A DNA stretch of 56,238 nt from a bacterium. Lineage in GTDB: Bacteria > Bacteroidota > Ignavibacteria > Kapaibacteriales > UBA2268. Shown here piece after piece: positions 24,316 to 32,333 of the stretch. The position numbers and the translations under genes are program-made. The DNA lies in contig JANJUO010000279.1 of NCBI GenBank assembly GCA_024710535.1, forward strand, positions 1 to 56,238, in the 5' to 3' direction. Positions within the stretch are counted from its first letter, which is position 1; every line of letters begins with the position of its first letter. Under the pieces are notes generated by a model. The model ran no database searches, was not told the origin of the DNA, and was given only the letters and a program-made list of their open reading frames with translations.

Positions 24316-26664
24316 TCACTCCTGTTTTGACGTGGCGGAATCTGCCATGCTTGGCACGTTGCGACCCTCCTGCGCCTTGGCCAGGCGTGCCTCGATGGCA
24401 GCCAGGCGCTCATTGCTGGCGGCCTGGATCTCGGCCACACGTTCGCGGCTGGCGGCATCGATGCGTGCAACCTCCAGACGCACGTCGGCGTCCTTGTTGA
24501 GCTTGAGGGTATCGTTGGCCAGTTGGCTTTGCGCCTTGGCAAGATCGGCGCTCAGACGCTCGATCTCGGCAGACGTGGCGGCCATGGTCTGCATGTCCAT
24601 GCCCTGGGGACTGCCGGCTGCAGCGGCGTCGGCCTCCAGCTTGGCGGCCCGTGCGTTGATCTCTCGCACCTTGGCCTTTTGTTCCTCCAGGGCGGTCATC
24701 GCCTGTTCGCGCTGCATTTGCAGGGCTTCGGCCTGCATGGCGGCCTGCTGATCTAGCTGTTCCTGCTCCTCGGGTGTCACGGGCTTGTTCGGGTCGCGTT
24801 CGCCGGTCAGCTTGCGGAACTGTTCGGCAATCTCGTCCTTGTTGGGAAGATCCGAGAACTCGAAGGCCATGGTCATCAGCTTCAGCGCCACATCAGGCGG
24901 CAGTCGGCCGGCGATGTTGTTGAGGCTGTCGAACATCACCTGGCGCAAGGTGCCGGCGTAGTCCTGCTCCGACACAATGAAGTCGGCCATGCTGGCCGTG
25001 ATGTCGTTGAGGAACCTCACCGATCCATCGGCCGCGGCCTCTGGCTGGTTGACCTTGACCCACTCCAGCGCGCCCTTGTGACCAACCAGGCGGATCACCT
25101 TTGGGGTCGTGTAGAACTGCTCGGTCAGGGAGACTTGCTTTTGCCCCTGAACCTGGGTGGCCAGGCGCAGATTGTCGAAAGGCTCCGTCGTGACGACGCT
25201 ACCCTGAATCTGGCGGGCCTTGATGGCTTCGCCGCTGACCGCGTTGGTCTGGCGCCCCAGGTTCTCGTCGGCCACGCCGGCTGACTTCTGGATGGACTGC
25301 GCATCCAGGCTCATCATCGAGATCTGGCCTGTTGCGCCGTCTGTGTCGCGCCGAATCAGGAACTCGCGGCCGGGCTTCTTGATGATCACCCCATCGGGAC
25401 GGTCGGCCTCATCGCGGGCCACATCCCAATCCTCGACGGCGCCCTCGTCGGCAATGATCTGGTTGGAGTTGAGCAAGAACAGCGCCTTGGATGCGCGCTT
25501 GTTCAGATCCTGCTGCACGTCCCGCACGCGGCGGATTGCGCCATAGGGCAAGCGATCGCGGCCCCGGCGGTAGCACCACACAGGTGTCAGGCTGAAGTCG
25601 TTGTGCCGATAGATGCTCGGCCCGAAGTGCAGCATGTCCGTCTCGGTGAAGACGGCAATGTGCATGCGCATCATGAGCTTGTCGACCAGCTTGGAGCCGC
25701 TGGCCACCACGTTCTGCACCATCACCTGGTCGCGCTCGTCGAAAACCAGGCCTTGCATCGGCCCTGAGTCCACCACCTTGACGTTGGTCGGGATGCGGTA
25801 CTGAGCCTCGATCAGCCGGACCTTACGGCGCTTGGCGTCGACCATCATCCCGGATCCGTGGGCGTAGATCACGCCAGATCGGTTTTGCCCACCGAAGGGG
25901 TCGATGGAGTCGTACCAAGATTCCTCCTCGAACGCGCCGCCGGTGCGCTGGGACGCCTCCTCGACGGCCGCGCGGATGCGGTTGGCCCGATCCGGGAACA
26001 TCATCACGGCGATGTCTTCATCCACCCAGCGCCAGCGGAACAGGTAGCGGCAGTCGCTCAGATCGGGCTCGTAGGCGTCGCTGTCCCAAAGGACATTGCG
26101 CCAGTCCTGGTACATCGAGTACAGCACGTCCTTGGTCGGGTCATCCCGCGCGCCGTCATCGAGCCAGCCCACACCGCCCTTGATGGCATCGGCAAAGGCC
26201 CGGGACCGGGCAAACACCGTTCGGTTGATGTCGCTGACGTACTTCAGCACCTTGGTTTTGATGTCCGCGAGATCGACGTCATCCTCGGTGCGCGGCAACA
26301 CCTTCCAATCGACGCGCGTGCGGCGCTCGGTACCGATGAGCCAGTCGCACATCGGGGCGACTTCGTTGTAGACCAGAGGCATCTGGCCGCGGTCGCGGAC
26401 CGCCTGGGCATCCTCGGGATCCCACTGGAGGTTGTCGTAGAAGTCGTGATCGATGGACATTTCCAGGCGGTTGGCGGCCTGCTTGTCCTTCTCGTAGTAG
26501 AACCACTCCAGCAGGCGGCGCAGTTCGTTTCGCGCCTCCTGCCCGTCCATGGGGTGCGCGCTGACCGTCGCCAACTCATTGCGGCGGGTGTCATCGGCGT
26601 GCGAGTCGAAATACTGGTCGCCGGGCGCACGGCCCCGCTTGACCGTGACATCCAGCTCATTCAT
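24316..26664 (-). CDS. Portal protein, 782 aa
   Basis: Long P22-type portal: early WFYYEKDKQAANRLEMS, then a central alpha/beta region with the conserved pattern of portal stem and crown, and a C-terminal coiled-coil barrel (residues about 640-770, Gln/Glu/Ala heptads). Length close to P22 and related podophage portals (about 720-780). The ATG at 26664 overlaps the stop of the 138-aa gene by eight bases. Twelve copies form the DNA channel where TerL docks. Confidence 0.9.
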   Translation of the reverse strand: MNELDVTVKRGRAPGDQYFDSHADDTRRNELATVSAHPMDGQEARNELRRLLEWFYYEKDKQAANRLEMSIDHDFYDNLQWDPEDAQAVRDRGQMPLVYNEVAPMCDWLIGTERRTRVDWKVLPRTEDDVDLADIKTKVLKYVSDINRTVFARSRAFADAIKGGVGWLDDGARDDPTKDVLYSMYQDWRNVLWDSDAYEPDLSDCRYLFRWRWVDEDIAVMMFPDRANRIRAAVEEASQRTGGAFEEESWYDSIDPFGGQNRSGVIYAHGSGMMVDAKRRKVRLIEAQYRIPTNVKVVDSGPMQGLVFDERDQVMVQNVVASGSKLVDKLMMRMHIAVFTETDMLHFGPSIYRHNDFSLTPVWCYRRGRDRLPYGAIRRVRDVQQDLNKRASKALFLLNSNQIIADEGAVEDWDVARDEADRPDGVIIKKPGREFLIRRDTDGATGQISMMSLDAQSIQKSAGVADENLGRQTNAVSGEAIKARQIQGSVVTTEPFDNLRLATQVQGQKQVSLTEQFYTTPKVIRLVGHKGALEWVKVNQPEAAADGSVRFLNDITASMADFIVSEQDYAGTLRQVMFDSLNNIAGRLPPDVALKLMTMAFEFSDLPNKDEIAEQFRKLTGERDPNKPVTPEEQEQLDQQAAMQAEALQMQREQAMTALEEQKAKVREINARAAKLEADAAAAGSPQGMDMQTMAATSAEIERLSADLAKAQSQLANDTLKLNKDADVRLEVARIDAASRERVAEIQAASNERLAAIEARLAKAQEGRNVPSMADSATSKQE
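24346..24358 (-). promoter_or_regulatory. Late-gene upstream element, copy near the 3' end of portal
   Basis: Minus strand CGTGCCAAGCATG in the last codons of portal (Val-Pro-Ser-Met), 36 bases before the ATG of the 62-aa gene at 24309. Identical to the copy at 10207-10219. Its coding position shows the sequence is kept even where it must be translated. Confidence 0.5.
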
Positions 26665-27073
26665 AGGTCACGCCTTCCTTCTCGACTCGGATGTCTTCGC
26701 CCGCGATGACCTTGCCGCCCTCCTTGAGGATCATCTGCCCGACCGAGCCCTTCAGGTACTCGGGCAGCGGTGCGGCTGGCATGCGGATCAGATCGGGCAA
26801 CCCCTCGTGGATGATCTTGGCGATCCGGAACCAGTTGGGCCGGCTGGGCTCCATGCCCAGCACGACGCAGGCCTTCATGCTGCGCGCCTGCAGCTCGATC
26901 GGGTTGTCGTACTCGAACGCGGCCGACTCCATGATGATGAACCAGGGTGCACCAGGCCGATTGGCCGGGATGAGCACCAGGGCGCGTTCGTCATTGACCC
27001 ACGTGTAGACGGCGTACAGGTCACCGTGTTTGCGGGTCAGGTGGGCTTTGCGGGTGTCGATGGTGGCGGGCAT
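26657..27073 (-). CDS. Conserved phage protein of the packaging block, 138 aa
   Basis: Beta-rich N-terminal half (TRKHGDLYAVYTWVNDERAL, VLIPANRPGAPWFIIMES) and a helical C-terminal half. Lies between TerL/DUF1367 and portal. A late upstream element lies 16 bases before the ATG at 27073. I do not recognise the family; head-packaging role is only positional. Confidence 0.62.
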   Translation of the reverse strand: MPATIDTRKAHLTRKHGDLYAVYTWVNDERALVLIPANRPGAPWFIIMESAAFEYDNPIELQARSMKACVVLGMEPSRPNWFRIAKIIHEGLPDLIRMPAAPLPEYLKGSVGQMILKEGGKVIAGEDIRVEKEGVTYE

Positions 27074-27089
27074 AGTGCCCGGAAGTTGC

Positions 27090-27102
27090 CATGCTCAGTA
27101 CG
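27090..27102 (-). promoter_or_regulatory. Late-gene upstream element, copy before the 138-aa gene
   Basis: Minus strand CGTACTGAGCATG, the most divergent of the upstream copies, in the gap between the DUF1367 gene and the 138-aa gene. Confidence 0.45.
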
Positions 27103-27135
27103 AGTTTGTTTTCGATCACTGACGGTTGTTGTCAT

Positions 27136-27657
27136 TTACTCCCGGAACCTGGCCAGGATCTCCTCGATCATGTCAATCCGCTGGGGCTGGGTCAGGTGCT
27201 TCCAGAGCGTGCGCCCGGCATGCTCGCTGCGCAGGAACTCGACCGCATCGGTGTGGAACTGCTCCATTTCGGCCTGCTCCAGCTTTGCGTAGCTGATCGA
27301 CTTGGGCACCGGGAACACGCCGCCTTTGGGCCCTGGGTACCAATCGCAGAACGCGGCGCCGACCTTGAGCCAGTCACGAAAGGCCTTGAAGTTGTCGAAT
27401 CGGTCTTGGCTCTCGAACACGGCCGCTTCGAGCGCCATGTGCTTGCGGTGGAACCATCCGAGGCGTTCCTGGTGGGTCTTGATCTCGACCATTTCCCCCG
27501 GCTCCAGGCGCATCAGGCCATTCCACAAGCGGCGCCACTGCCGTTTCCCGCGTTCGCCCAAACCATCGACGATGCCGAACATCACCCGGCGTGCCGCTGC
27601 TTTCTCGGCATCGGTCAGCTCGGCATCGTGCTGACGCACCAGGATGATCTCGGCCAT
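27136..27657 (-). CDS. DUF1367-family phage protein, 173 aa
   Basis: The central region (GEMVEIKTHQERLGWFHRKH, PKSISYAKLEQAEMEQFHTD) is the DUF1367 pattern found in many tailed phages near recombination or packaging genes, of unknown function. Starts two bases downstream of the TerL stop. Mostly helical, no signal peptide. Confidence 0.75.
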   Translation of the reverse strand: MAEIILVRQHDAELTDAEKAAARRVMFGIVDGLGERGKRQWRRLWNGLMRLEPGEMVEIKTHQERLGWFHRKHMALEAAVFESQDRFDNFKAFRDWLKVGAAFCDWYPGPKGGVFPVPKSISYAKLEQAEMEQFHTDAVEFLRSEHAGRTLWKHLTQPQRIDMIEEILARFRE

Positions 27658-27659
27658 GG

Positions 27660-29036
27660 TCAGACCGCCATGCCAGATCGACGACGGCGCCAGCCTTCAC
27701 CACCGTCCTTGCGCACACTGCCACCAGCTCGGAAATGATCCTCGGCAACGACTGCCATCAGACCGAAGCCATCGGCCCCGTGCGAAGCCCAATCGTGCTC
27801 CGGGCCCAGGCCTATGTCGCGCTCCTCATCCCACTTCTCGTGATACCACTCCAGCGCGTCCATGCCCTCGTTGGTCGTCGGCTCGAACTCCCGGCCATCC
27901 TCCTCGGAGATCTCTGTTTTGTCCTCCAGGTTGATCCAGACGGACGGGAAGATGCGCCGGGCGGCGTTGATCCGTGCAATCGCCGCTCCCCTGCCCTGGT
28001 TGGGCACCACCGTGACGCTGTAGCCGGCAGCCGTGAATGCCGACTGGTAGCTCACGTCGTACACCTTGTCGTGCGTGGCCCCGTCGTGCGGCAGGAAGAT
28101 CTCGGTGTTCTCGGGCAGGTAGCCCTTGCGGCGCATCCACTCCAGGTGGTGGCTCACCTCCTGGCCGACCTGCTCGTAGTAGTTGAGCACCCGCACCTCT
28201 CGGCCGACGAACTGCGCGCCCCACATCACAAAGGCATCGGAGTTTCGCCCGGTACCGCCGATGTCGGCAAACAGACGGCGCTTCATCAGCGGGTCAGGCC
28301 CGACGCGACAATGCCGACGCTCTCGCTTGAGTGCGGCCAGTTGCTTGGTGAAGTACGCGCCCTTGTGGGCTTCCAGGTAACCGCCCTCCCACACGTGATC
28401 GTAGGATTCCGGGTTGGTGCGCATCCACTTGAGGCGCTGGCGGTTCAGGATCTCCGGGAACCAGGGGTTGTCGCGCCAGTTCATGGTCACGACCTTCGCC
28501 CGCGGATCCTTGGTGTGCCAGAACCTGCGCTCGGTCGCCCCGTTCTTGCGCGCCGGGTTCCAGGTCACCCACAGTTCCGAGTCCTCCTGGCGCAGCGTCG
28601 GGATCACGATGTCCCAGGCCTTGTCGGTGATCGGCTCGGCCTCATCTGCCCACAGCAGCAGGATCTTGGCCTTGGACTTGAGCGAGTTGATCGTCTTCTT
28701 GTCCATGCCGCTGAACTTGTACCGGATGCGGCCGGACTTGGTGCGGATGAACTTCTCGCCGATCTCGAAGTGCGGCAGCAGCAGCTCGGGCTCGGACTCG
28801 ATGGCGGCCTTGACCTCGGCCAGCGATGAATCGTCGATCGAGTTCAGGAATTCCCGGCCGCAGACGATGACGCCCTCCCGCCCAGCCTGGTCCCACATCA
28901 GGGCCCGGACGGCGGTCATCTTGGCAAACGTCATGGTCTTGGCCGAACCGCGGCCACCCCGGGCGCCGCGCACGTCGGCCTCACCGGTGAACACGTCCAC
29001 CAGGATCTCGGGGATCTTGATCTGTGCAGTCGTCAC
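27660..29036 (-). CDS. terL: Terminase large subunit, 458 aa
   Basis: ATPase domain with Walker A GARGGRGSAKT ending at residue 34 and Walker B ILLLWADE (125-132), then the coupling motif and a C-terminal RNase H-like nuclease with acidic residues (LFADIGG, about 277-283). Belongs to the Terminase_3/PBSX-like group. The start is GTG at 29036, which overlaps the TGA of the DksA-like gene (GTGA); an ATG further upstream (29114) lies within that gene and gives a poor N-terminus. Drives packaging at the portal. Confidence 0.93.
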   Translation of the reverse strand: MTTAQIKIPEILVDVFTGEADVRGARGGRGSAKTMTFAKMTAVRALMWDQAGREGVIVCGREFLNSIDDSSLAEVKAAIESEPELLLPHFEIGEKFIRTKSGRIRYKFSGMDKKTINSLKSKAKILLLWADEAEPITDKAWDIVIPTLRQEDSELWVTWNPARKNGATERRFWHTKDPRAKVVTMNWRDNPWFPEILNRQRLKWMRTNPESYDHVWEGGYLEAHKGAYFTKQLAALKRERRHCRVGPDPLMKRRLFADIGGTGRNSDAFVMWGAQFVGREVRVLNYYEQVGQEVSHHLEWMRRKGYLPENTEIFLPHDGATHDKVYDVSYQSAFTAAGYSVTVVPNQGRGAAIARINAARRIFPSVWINLEDKTEISEEDGREFEPTTNEGMDALEWYHEKWDEERDIGLGPEHDWASHGADGFGLMAVVAEDHFRAGGSVRKDGGEGWRRRRSGMAV

Positions 29037-29212
29037 GGCAGCTTGTACTTGTCTCGGCAAGGCGCGCAGGCACCATTGATCAGACGCCCGGACCACTCCC
29101 CGCACAGGTCGCACTCTCCGGGTTGTCCCTCTTGGATGGGCTTTGCAGCCTGGCGCAGCGCCTCGGCCAGGCCGCGCTCCACCTCGTCGTTTGCGCGATC
29201 GACTTCATCCAT
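29033..29212 (-). CDS. TraR/DksA-like zinc-finger protein, 59 aa
   Basis: Helical N-terminus (DEVDRANDEVERGLAEALRQ) and C-terminal four-cysteine zinc finger CDLCG-X13-CAPCRDKYK, the arrangement of short TraR/DksA proteins that bind RNA polymerase in the secondary channel. The ATG at 29212 has GGAGAG upstream and overlaps the upstream gene by eight bases; the stop overlaps the TerL start. Could alter host transcription at the lysis-lysogeny switch or stringent response. Confidence 0.72.
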   Translation of the reverse strand: MDEVDRANDEVERGLAEALRQAAKPIQEGQPGECDLCGEWSGRLINGACAPCRDKYKLP

Positions 29213-29729
29213 TGGGCTGGCTCTCCAGGTTGTTGGGGATCGCTTCATCTGTTGCGACGTGAGCAACAATCTCCTTCGCCAACAAGATCATTCCAGCCCT
29301 GATTGCAACAGGAACACGACCGTTCAGCCGCTTGCGCTGCCAATGCAATGCAAGTTCCGCCATGTCATCAAGCGAGTCGTTAACGGGGTCGGCCACGGGT
29401 GCCGGTGGGCCGATCTCAAATGCGTGTGGTGATTGGTCGCTCATGTGCTTGACTCCAGTCCTCAGTGGGTGATCGACGGGCAGCTTCAGGCGTCCGCACT
29501 CTGGCGTCCTGCACACACCACCAACTTCACAACATGGACATGGATCATCTGTCAGCGGCTGCTGTGCTTCCATCAGCCATGTCTCATTGCAGTGCGGACA
29601 GGTCTGCGGAACGAACCCAACCGGCACGGCCTGCGCTTCGTCAGCTTCGAGTGTGGTCATGGACTTCTCCATCTGGCGGTGCTCGCGCTCGTAGCGCTCC
29701 TGCAGCGTCTCGTCGTGGTTCGTGGGCAT
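29205..29729 (-). CDS. Zinc-ribbon-containing protein of unknown function, 174 aa
   Basis: Cys pairs in two groups (TCPHCNETW, then PCPCCEVGGVCRTPEC) form a zinc ribbon in the first 100 residues. The rest is Pro/Asp-rich and ends with a helical region (DDMAELALHWQRKRLNG). Starts one base after the TerS stop. Internal in-frame ATGs exist near 29442, so a shorter C-terminal form is possible. Confidence 0.6.
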   Translation of the reverse strand: MPTNHDETLQERYEREHRQMEKSMTTLEADEAQAVPVGFVPQTCPHCNETWLMEAQQPLTDDPCPCCEVGGVCRTPECGRLKLPVDHPLRTGVKHMSDQSPHAFEIGPPAPVADPVNDSLDDMAELALHWQRKRLNGRVPVAIRAGMILLAKEIVAHVATDEAIPNNLESQPNG

Positions 29730-29730
29730 G

Positions 29731-30258
29731 TCAGTTCTCCTGTTGCTTCTTCGGACGCACGCCCACCAGCTCGATCCGGTTGATCGTCGGGGGCTTCTGG
29801 TTGTTGTCGGCCTCATAGAGCCCCAGGTGCTTCATCGCCTTCTCCAAGGCGGTGTTCTTGTCCCAGAACTTGTATTCGATGCGGCCGTACTCATCGATCT
29901 TGAAACTGGCCACCGCGGCGCGCGTCACCGGGTCCAGCTCGTGGGGCAGCTTGACCTTGCCGTCGCTGGTCATGATCCCGGCGATGTCGGAGTGAGCAAG
30001 GCGGCGCACTTCTTCGAGAACCTTGGAGGCCTCAAGGCCGGCTTTCTCGGCTCCGATGGCCTGAATAGCCTTGATGCGTAGCGAAATGTTAGTGAGTGCT
30101 ATCATCTTGCTCGCGTTCACCCGTACCGCTTCGTCTTTCCAGTCCTTGGATTTGGGGTAGGCCTGGCGGTAGGCGTCGACACCTGGCGTTCCTCCCCCGA
30201 CGAGCTGGGCGAACTTCTCTTGCTGCGGCGTCAGGCCGTGTTCGTTCTTGGCGCTCAT
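29731..30258 (-). CDS. terS: Terminase small subunit, 175 aa
   Basis: N-terminal DNA-binding region (LTPQQEKFAQLVGGG, VDAYRQAYPKSKDW) and a helical core (SLRIKAIQAIGAEKAG) typical of Terminase_2 small subunits; C-terminal beta/basic tail (RPKKQQEN). TerS recognises the phage DNA and brings it to TerL. It is separated from TerL by two zinc-finger genes. Confidence 0.85.
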   Translation of the reverse strand: MSAKNEHGLTPQQEKFAQLVGGGTPGVDAYRQAYPKSKDWKDEAVRVNASKMIALTNISLRIKAIQAIGAEKAGLEASKVLEEVRRLAHSDIAGIMTSDGKVKLPHELDPVTRAAVASFKIDEYGRIEYKFWDKNTALEKAMKHLGLYEADNNQKPPTINRIELVGVRPKKQQEN

Positions 30259-30632
30259 CAGTTTCCTCCCGCTCCACGCGACAAAGCATCAACCAGAGCC
30301 TTTGACAGCTCGCGAACTGTGCGCTCGTATTGATTGATACTGCCCCGCTGGCCTGGAAGCCACGAGGGACGCAGCAGCATGGCCAATACCTCGTCTCTGG
30401 TGGTGATAATCCAACTGCGAGCCGAGCCAAGGCGAATGGGGGTGAACTCAAGAGTGACAGCGCGCGCTGTAATGGACTGGATCTGAACAGACTCAGATGT
30501 GGGCTCAAGTAGCACGGGGTTGATCACTTCAACCTGAACATGCGCCCGGCGCTCCGCGAGTTCCAACGCCCACAGTGGCAGATCGATGATGGTGATGGGC
30601 TCCATGTCCCGGGTGTAAATGACGACGTTCAC
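30258..30632 (-). CDS. Hypothetical protein, 124 aa
   Basis: Mixed alpha/beta small protein, PLWALELAERRAHVQVEVIN then ITARAVTLEFTPIRLG. Its stop shares a base with the TerS start, and its start overlaps the DUF1064 gene. No family recognised. Confidence 0.62.
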   Translation of the reverse strand: MNVVIYTRDMEPITIIDLPLWALELAERRAHVQVEVINPVLLEPTSESVQIQSITARAVTLEFTPIRLGSARSWIITTRDEVLAMLLRPSWLPGQRGSINQYERTVRELSKALVDALSRGAGGN

Positions 30633-31084
30633 GATCGAACCTCCTGGATCTCGATGCCGTGGCGGAACAGCATCAGCTTGCGTTTCAGACGGAATTCCGG
30701 AGTGACTGCACCCTTGACGTCCTCGACGATCTGCTTGCCGGTCTTGTCCAGGTACACAAAGTCAGCCAGATAGACGGTGGGCCGCTCGATGCCGCCGCGG
30801 GGCTTTGGCGTGGCCGGGATCAGCTCGAACGGAACCTGGCGCTGCAGATCGCGGATCTCGCCGGTCTTGGCCAACATGCACAGGTACACCCAGCGCTTGT
30901 GCTCGGCCTTGCTGTCGAAGGTGATGCCCTGGTCGGTCACCTTCTGGTTGCCGTACTTCTGGCCGCGGCGCTGGCGCTTTTCCGCGGGGTTGTCACGCAG
31001 CGTGGTCAAGCTGGGTCGGGCGGCTGCCCTGGCCTGCAGGTTGCGCAGCTCCTCGACGGTCATGCGCTGGGCAGTTGCGGCCAT
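30629..31084 (-). CDS. DUF1064 nuclease-fold protein (probable Holliday-junction resolvase-like), 151 aa
   Basis: Matches the DUF1064 layout: KYGNQKV and FDSKAEHKRW (about 43-66), a core strand with LADFVYL and VEDVKGAVTPEF (about 107-130), then RLKRKLMLFRH. The D...EDxK order resembles a PD-(D/E)XK nuclease core, used by phages for recombination or resolution. Overlaps the zinc-finger gene upstream by 25 bases. Confidence 0.8.
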   Translation of the reverse strand: MAATAQRMTVEELRNLQARAAARPSLTTLRDNPAEKRQRRGQKYGNQKVTDQGITFDSKAEHKRWVYLCMLAKTGEIRDLQRQVPFELIPATPKPRGGIERPTVYLADFVYLDKTGKQIVEDVKGAVTPEFRLKRKLMLFRHGIEIQEVRS

Positions 31085-31380
31085 GTGGCACCCTCCTCTT
31101 GGGTGGTGGTGTCCTCGGGGTGCAGGATGTCGTCAGCAGCGAAGCCGTGGAACTTTCGGGCGGCGTGCCGCCTGGCGCTGTGGATCGTTCCGGAGTACCC
31201 GTCACCAGCTCCGCTGGTGCATGGCTCACCGACCAATGCGCCGCAATGCGGACAGCCGACGAAGGCAACCGGCTTTTCGGTGCGCACGTAGCGTCCGCGC
31301 TCGTTGGGCACGGCCACAAAGATGAACTGCGCCTTGCGGTCCTCCCATGCGGTGAGGTGGATCTTCGGTGTGACGGTCAT
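31060..31380 (-). CDS. Zinc-finger small protein, 106 aa
   Basis: N-terminal strands (AQFIFVAVPNERGRYVRT), then VGCPHCGALVGEPC, a four-Cys-type metal site about 42-54, and a helical SARRHAARKF. The stop overlaps the DUF1064 gene. Unknown function. Confidence 0.62.
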   Translation of the reverse strand: MTVTPKIHLTAWEDRKAQFIFVAVPNERGRYVRTEKPVAFVGCPHCGALVGEPCTSGAGDGYSGTIHSARRHAARKFHGFAADDILHPEDTTTQEEGATWPQLPSA

Positions 31381-31613
31381 GACAGGTCAGCGTCCTCGAA
31401 CAGGTCGCGGGTCTTTGCGTCGCGATAGGCCCGGCTGGTCGTTGCGTGGGGCCCTGACGCGGGTCGGACAGCGCCGCGGCTTTCACGAATGGCGTCGCCC
31501 AGGTTGTGGCGCTTGGCGCAGGTCGGCCCCACCGGGTGATTGCCGATGTAGGCGGCCGGCTTGAAGGTGACGCGCGAACAGAACGCGCAGCGAATGAGCG
31601 GCGACTGGTTCAC
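31377..31613 (-). CDS. Cys-containing small protein, 78 aa
   Basis: GTG at 31613 overlaps the TGA of the upstream gene (GTGA), which decides this start over a far-upstream ATG in low-complexity sequence. CAFCSRV and CAKRHN form a possible zinc site in residues 8-33. Acidic C-terminus. Unknown function. Confidence 0.62.
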   Translation of the reverse strand: MNQSPLIRCAFCSRVTFKPAAYIGNHPVGPTCAKRHNLGDAIRESRGAVRPASGPHATTSRAYRDAKTRDLFEDADLS

Positions 31614-31834
31614 GCGATGTGCCCCTGTGCGCGCAGCTTTCGCTCTCTGTGCCCGGACGTGACAGCATCCGCCGGCCGGTGCTTGTCGCAGGTCCAGTGC
31701 GGAGGGCGATAGGTTCCCCGCGGCTCGTGCAGGCACCAGCCAAACCCCAGGTCGGCCATACGGGTTTTGCCGATCTCGCGCTTCTCGGCAGATCCGTCCC
31801 AGCTCTTGCAGGTCATGCAGCATGCTCCGCTCAC
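31610..31834 (-). CDS. Cysteine-rich small protein, 74 aa
   Basis: Cys at MSGACCMTCKSWDG, a WCLHEPRG and a WTCDKHRP give a Cys-rich metal-binding domain. The first ATG is used; a second in-frame ATG six codons in is possible. It lies just downstream of the P-like gene. Confidence 0.62.
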   Translation of the reverse strand: MSGACCMTCKSWDGSAEKREIGKTRMADLGFGWCLHEPRGTYRPPHWTCDKHRPADAVTSGHRERKLRAQGHIA

Positions 31835-31838
31835 GACG

Positions 31839-32333
31839 TCAGGCTGCGGCCCGCATCGGTGCGGCCTCGGTGGTCAGGCCCAGGGCCTGGCGGGCAAAGT
31901 GCAGCGTGAGCGGCTTGACCTTGTATCCCGCCTCGTGGGCTGCGATGTGTCGCTTGGCCCAAGCCTTGGGGTCATGGCCACCCAACATCACCGGCATGCG
32001 CTTGTCCCTGGGCACGTGCCCCAGCTTGGCCAGCTCGGCGCGCAGTCGCTCTGGGTTGGCCGGTGGCGCGGGCAGTGGCGGTGGCTCGGGCATCTTCATC
32101 TGCAGGCACAGGTTGCGAAACTGCACGGCGTTGGGCGCACGATCGGGCAGGTTGTCCAGAGCGGCGGCGATGCGGCGCAGGCCTGCGGCGGTCCCCAAGC
32201 TGGACAGCTCGTGGCACCAGGCGGTTTTCACGCTGCCCGGGTCGACGTCGGCGTACAGGTCGAGGAACTGTCGGCCGTAGGTCGCGGTCAGGCGCTCAAA
32301 GATCCGGTCAATGGCTGGCAATGGCAGGGACAT
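31839..32333 (-). CDS. P-like replication protein/helicase loader, 164 aa
   Basis: Starts within the O-like gene and overlaps it by 26 bases, the order seen for O and P in lambdoid phages. Helical protein with AIDRIFERLTATYGRQFLDL, LGTAAGLRRIAAAL and a conserved-looking DNLPDRAPNAVQFRNLC (about 61-77), typical of phage helicase loaders that bring DnaB to the origin. No ATP-binding motif. Confidence 0.7.
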   Translation of the reverse strand: MSLPLPAIDRIFERLTATYGRQFLDLYADVDPGSVKTAWCHELSSLGTAAGLRRIAAALDNLPDRAPNAVQFRNLCLQMKMPEPPPLPAPPANPERLRAELAKLGHVPRDKRMPVMLGGHDPKAWAKRHIAAHEAGYKVKPLTLHFARQALGLTTEAAPMRAAA

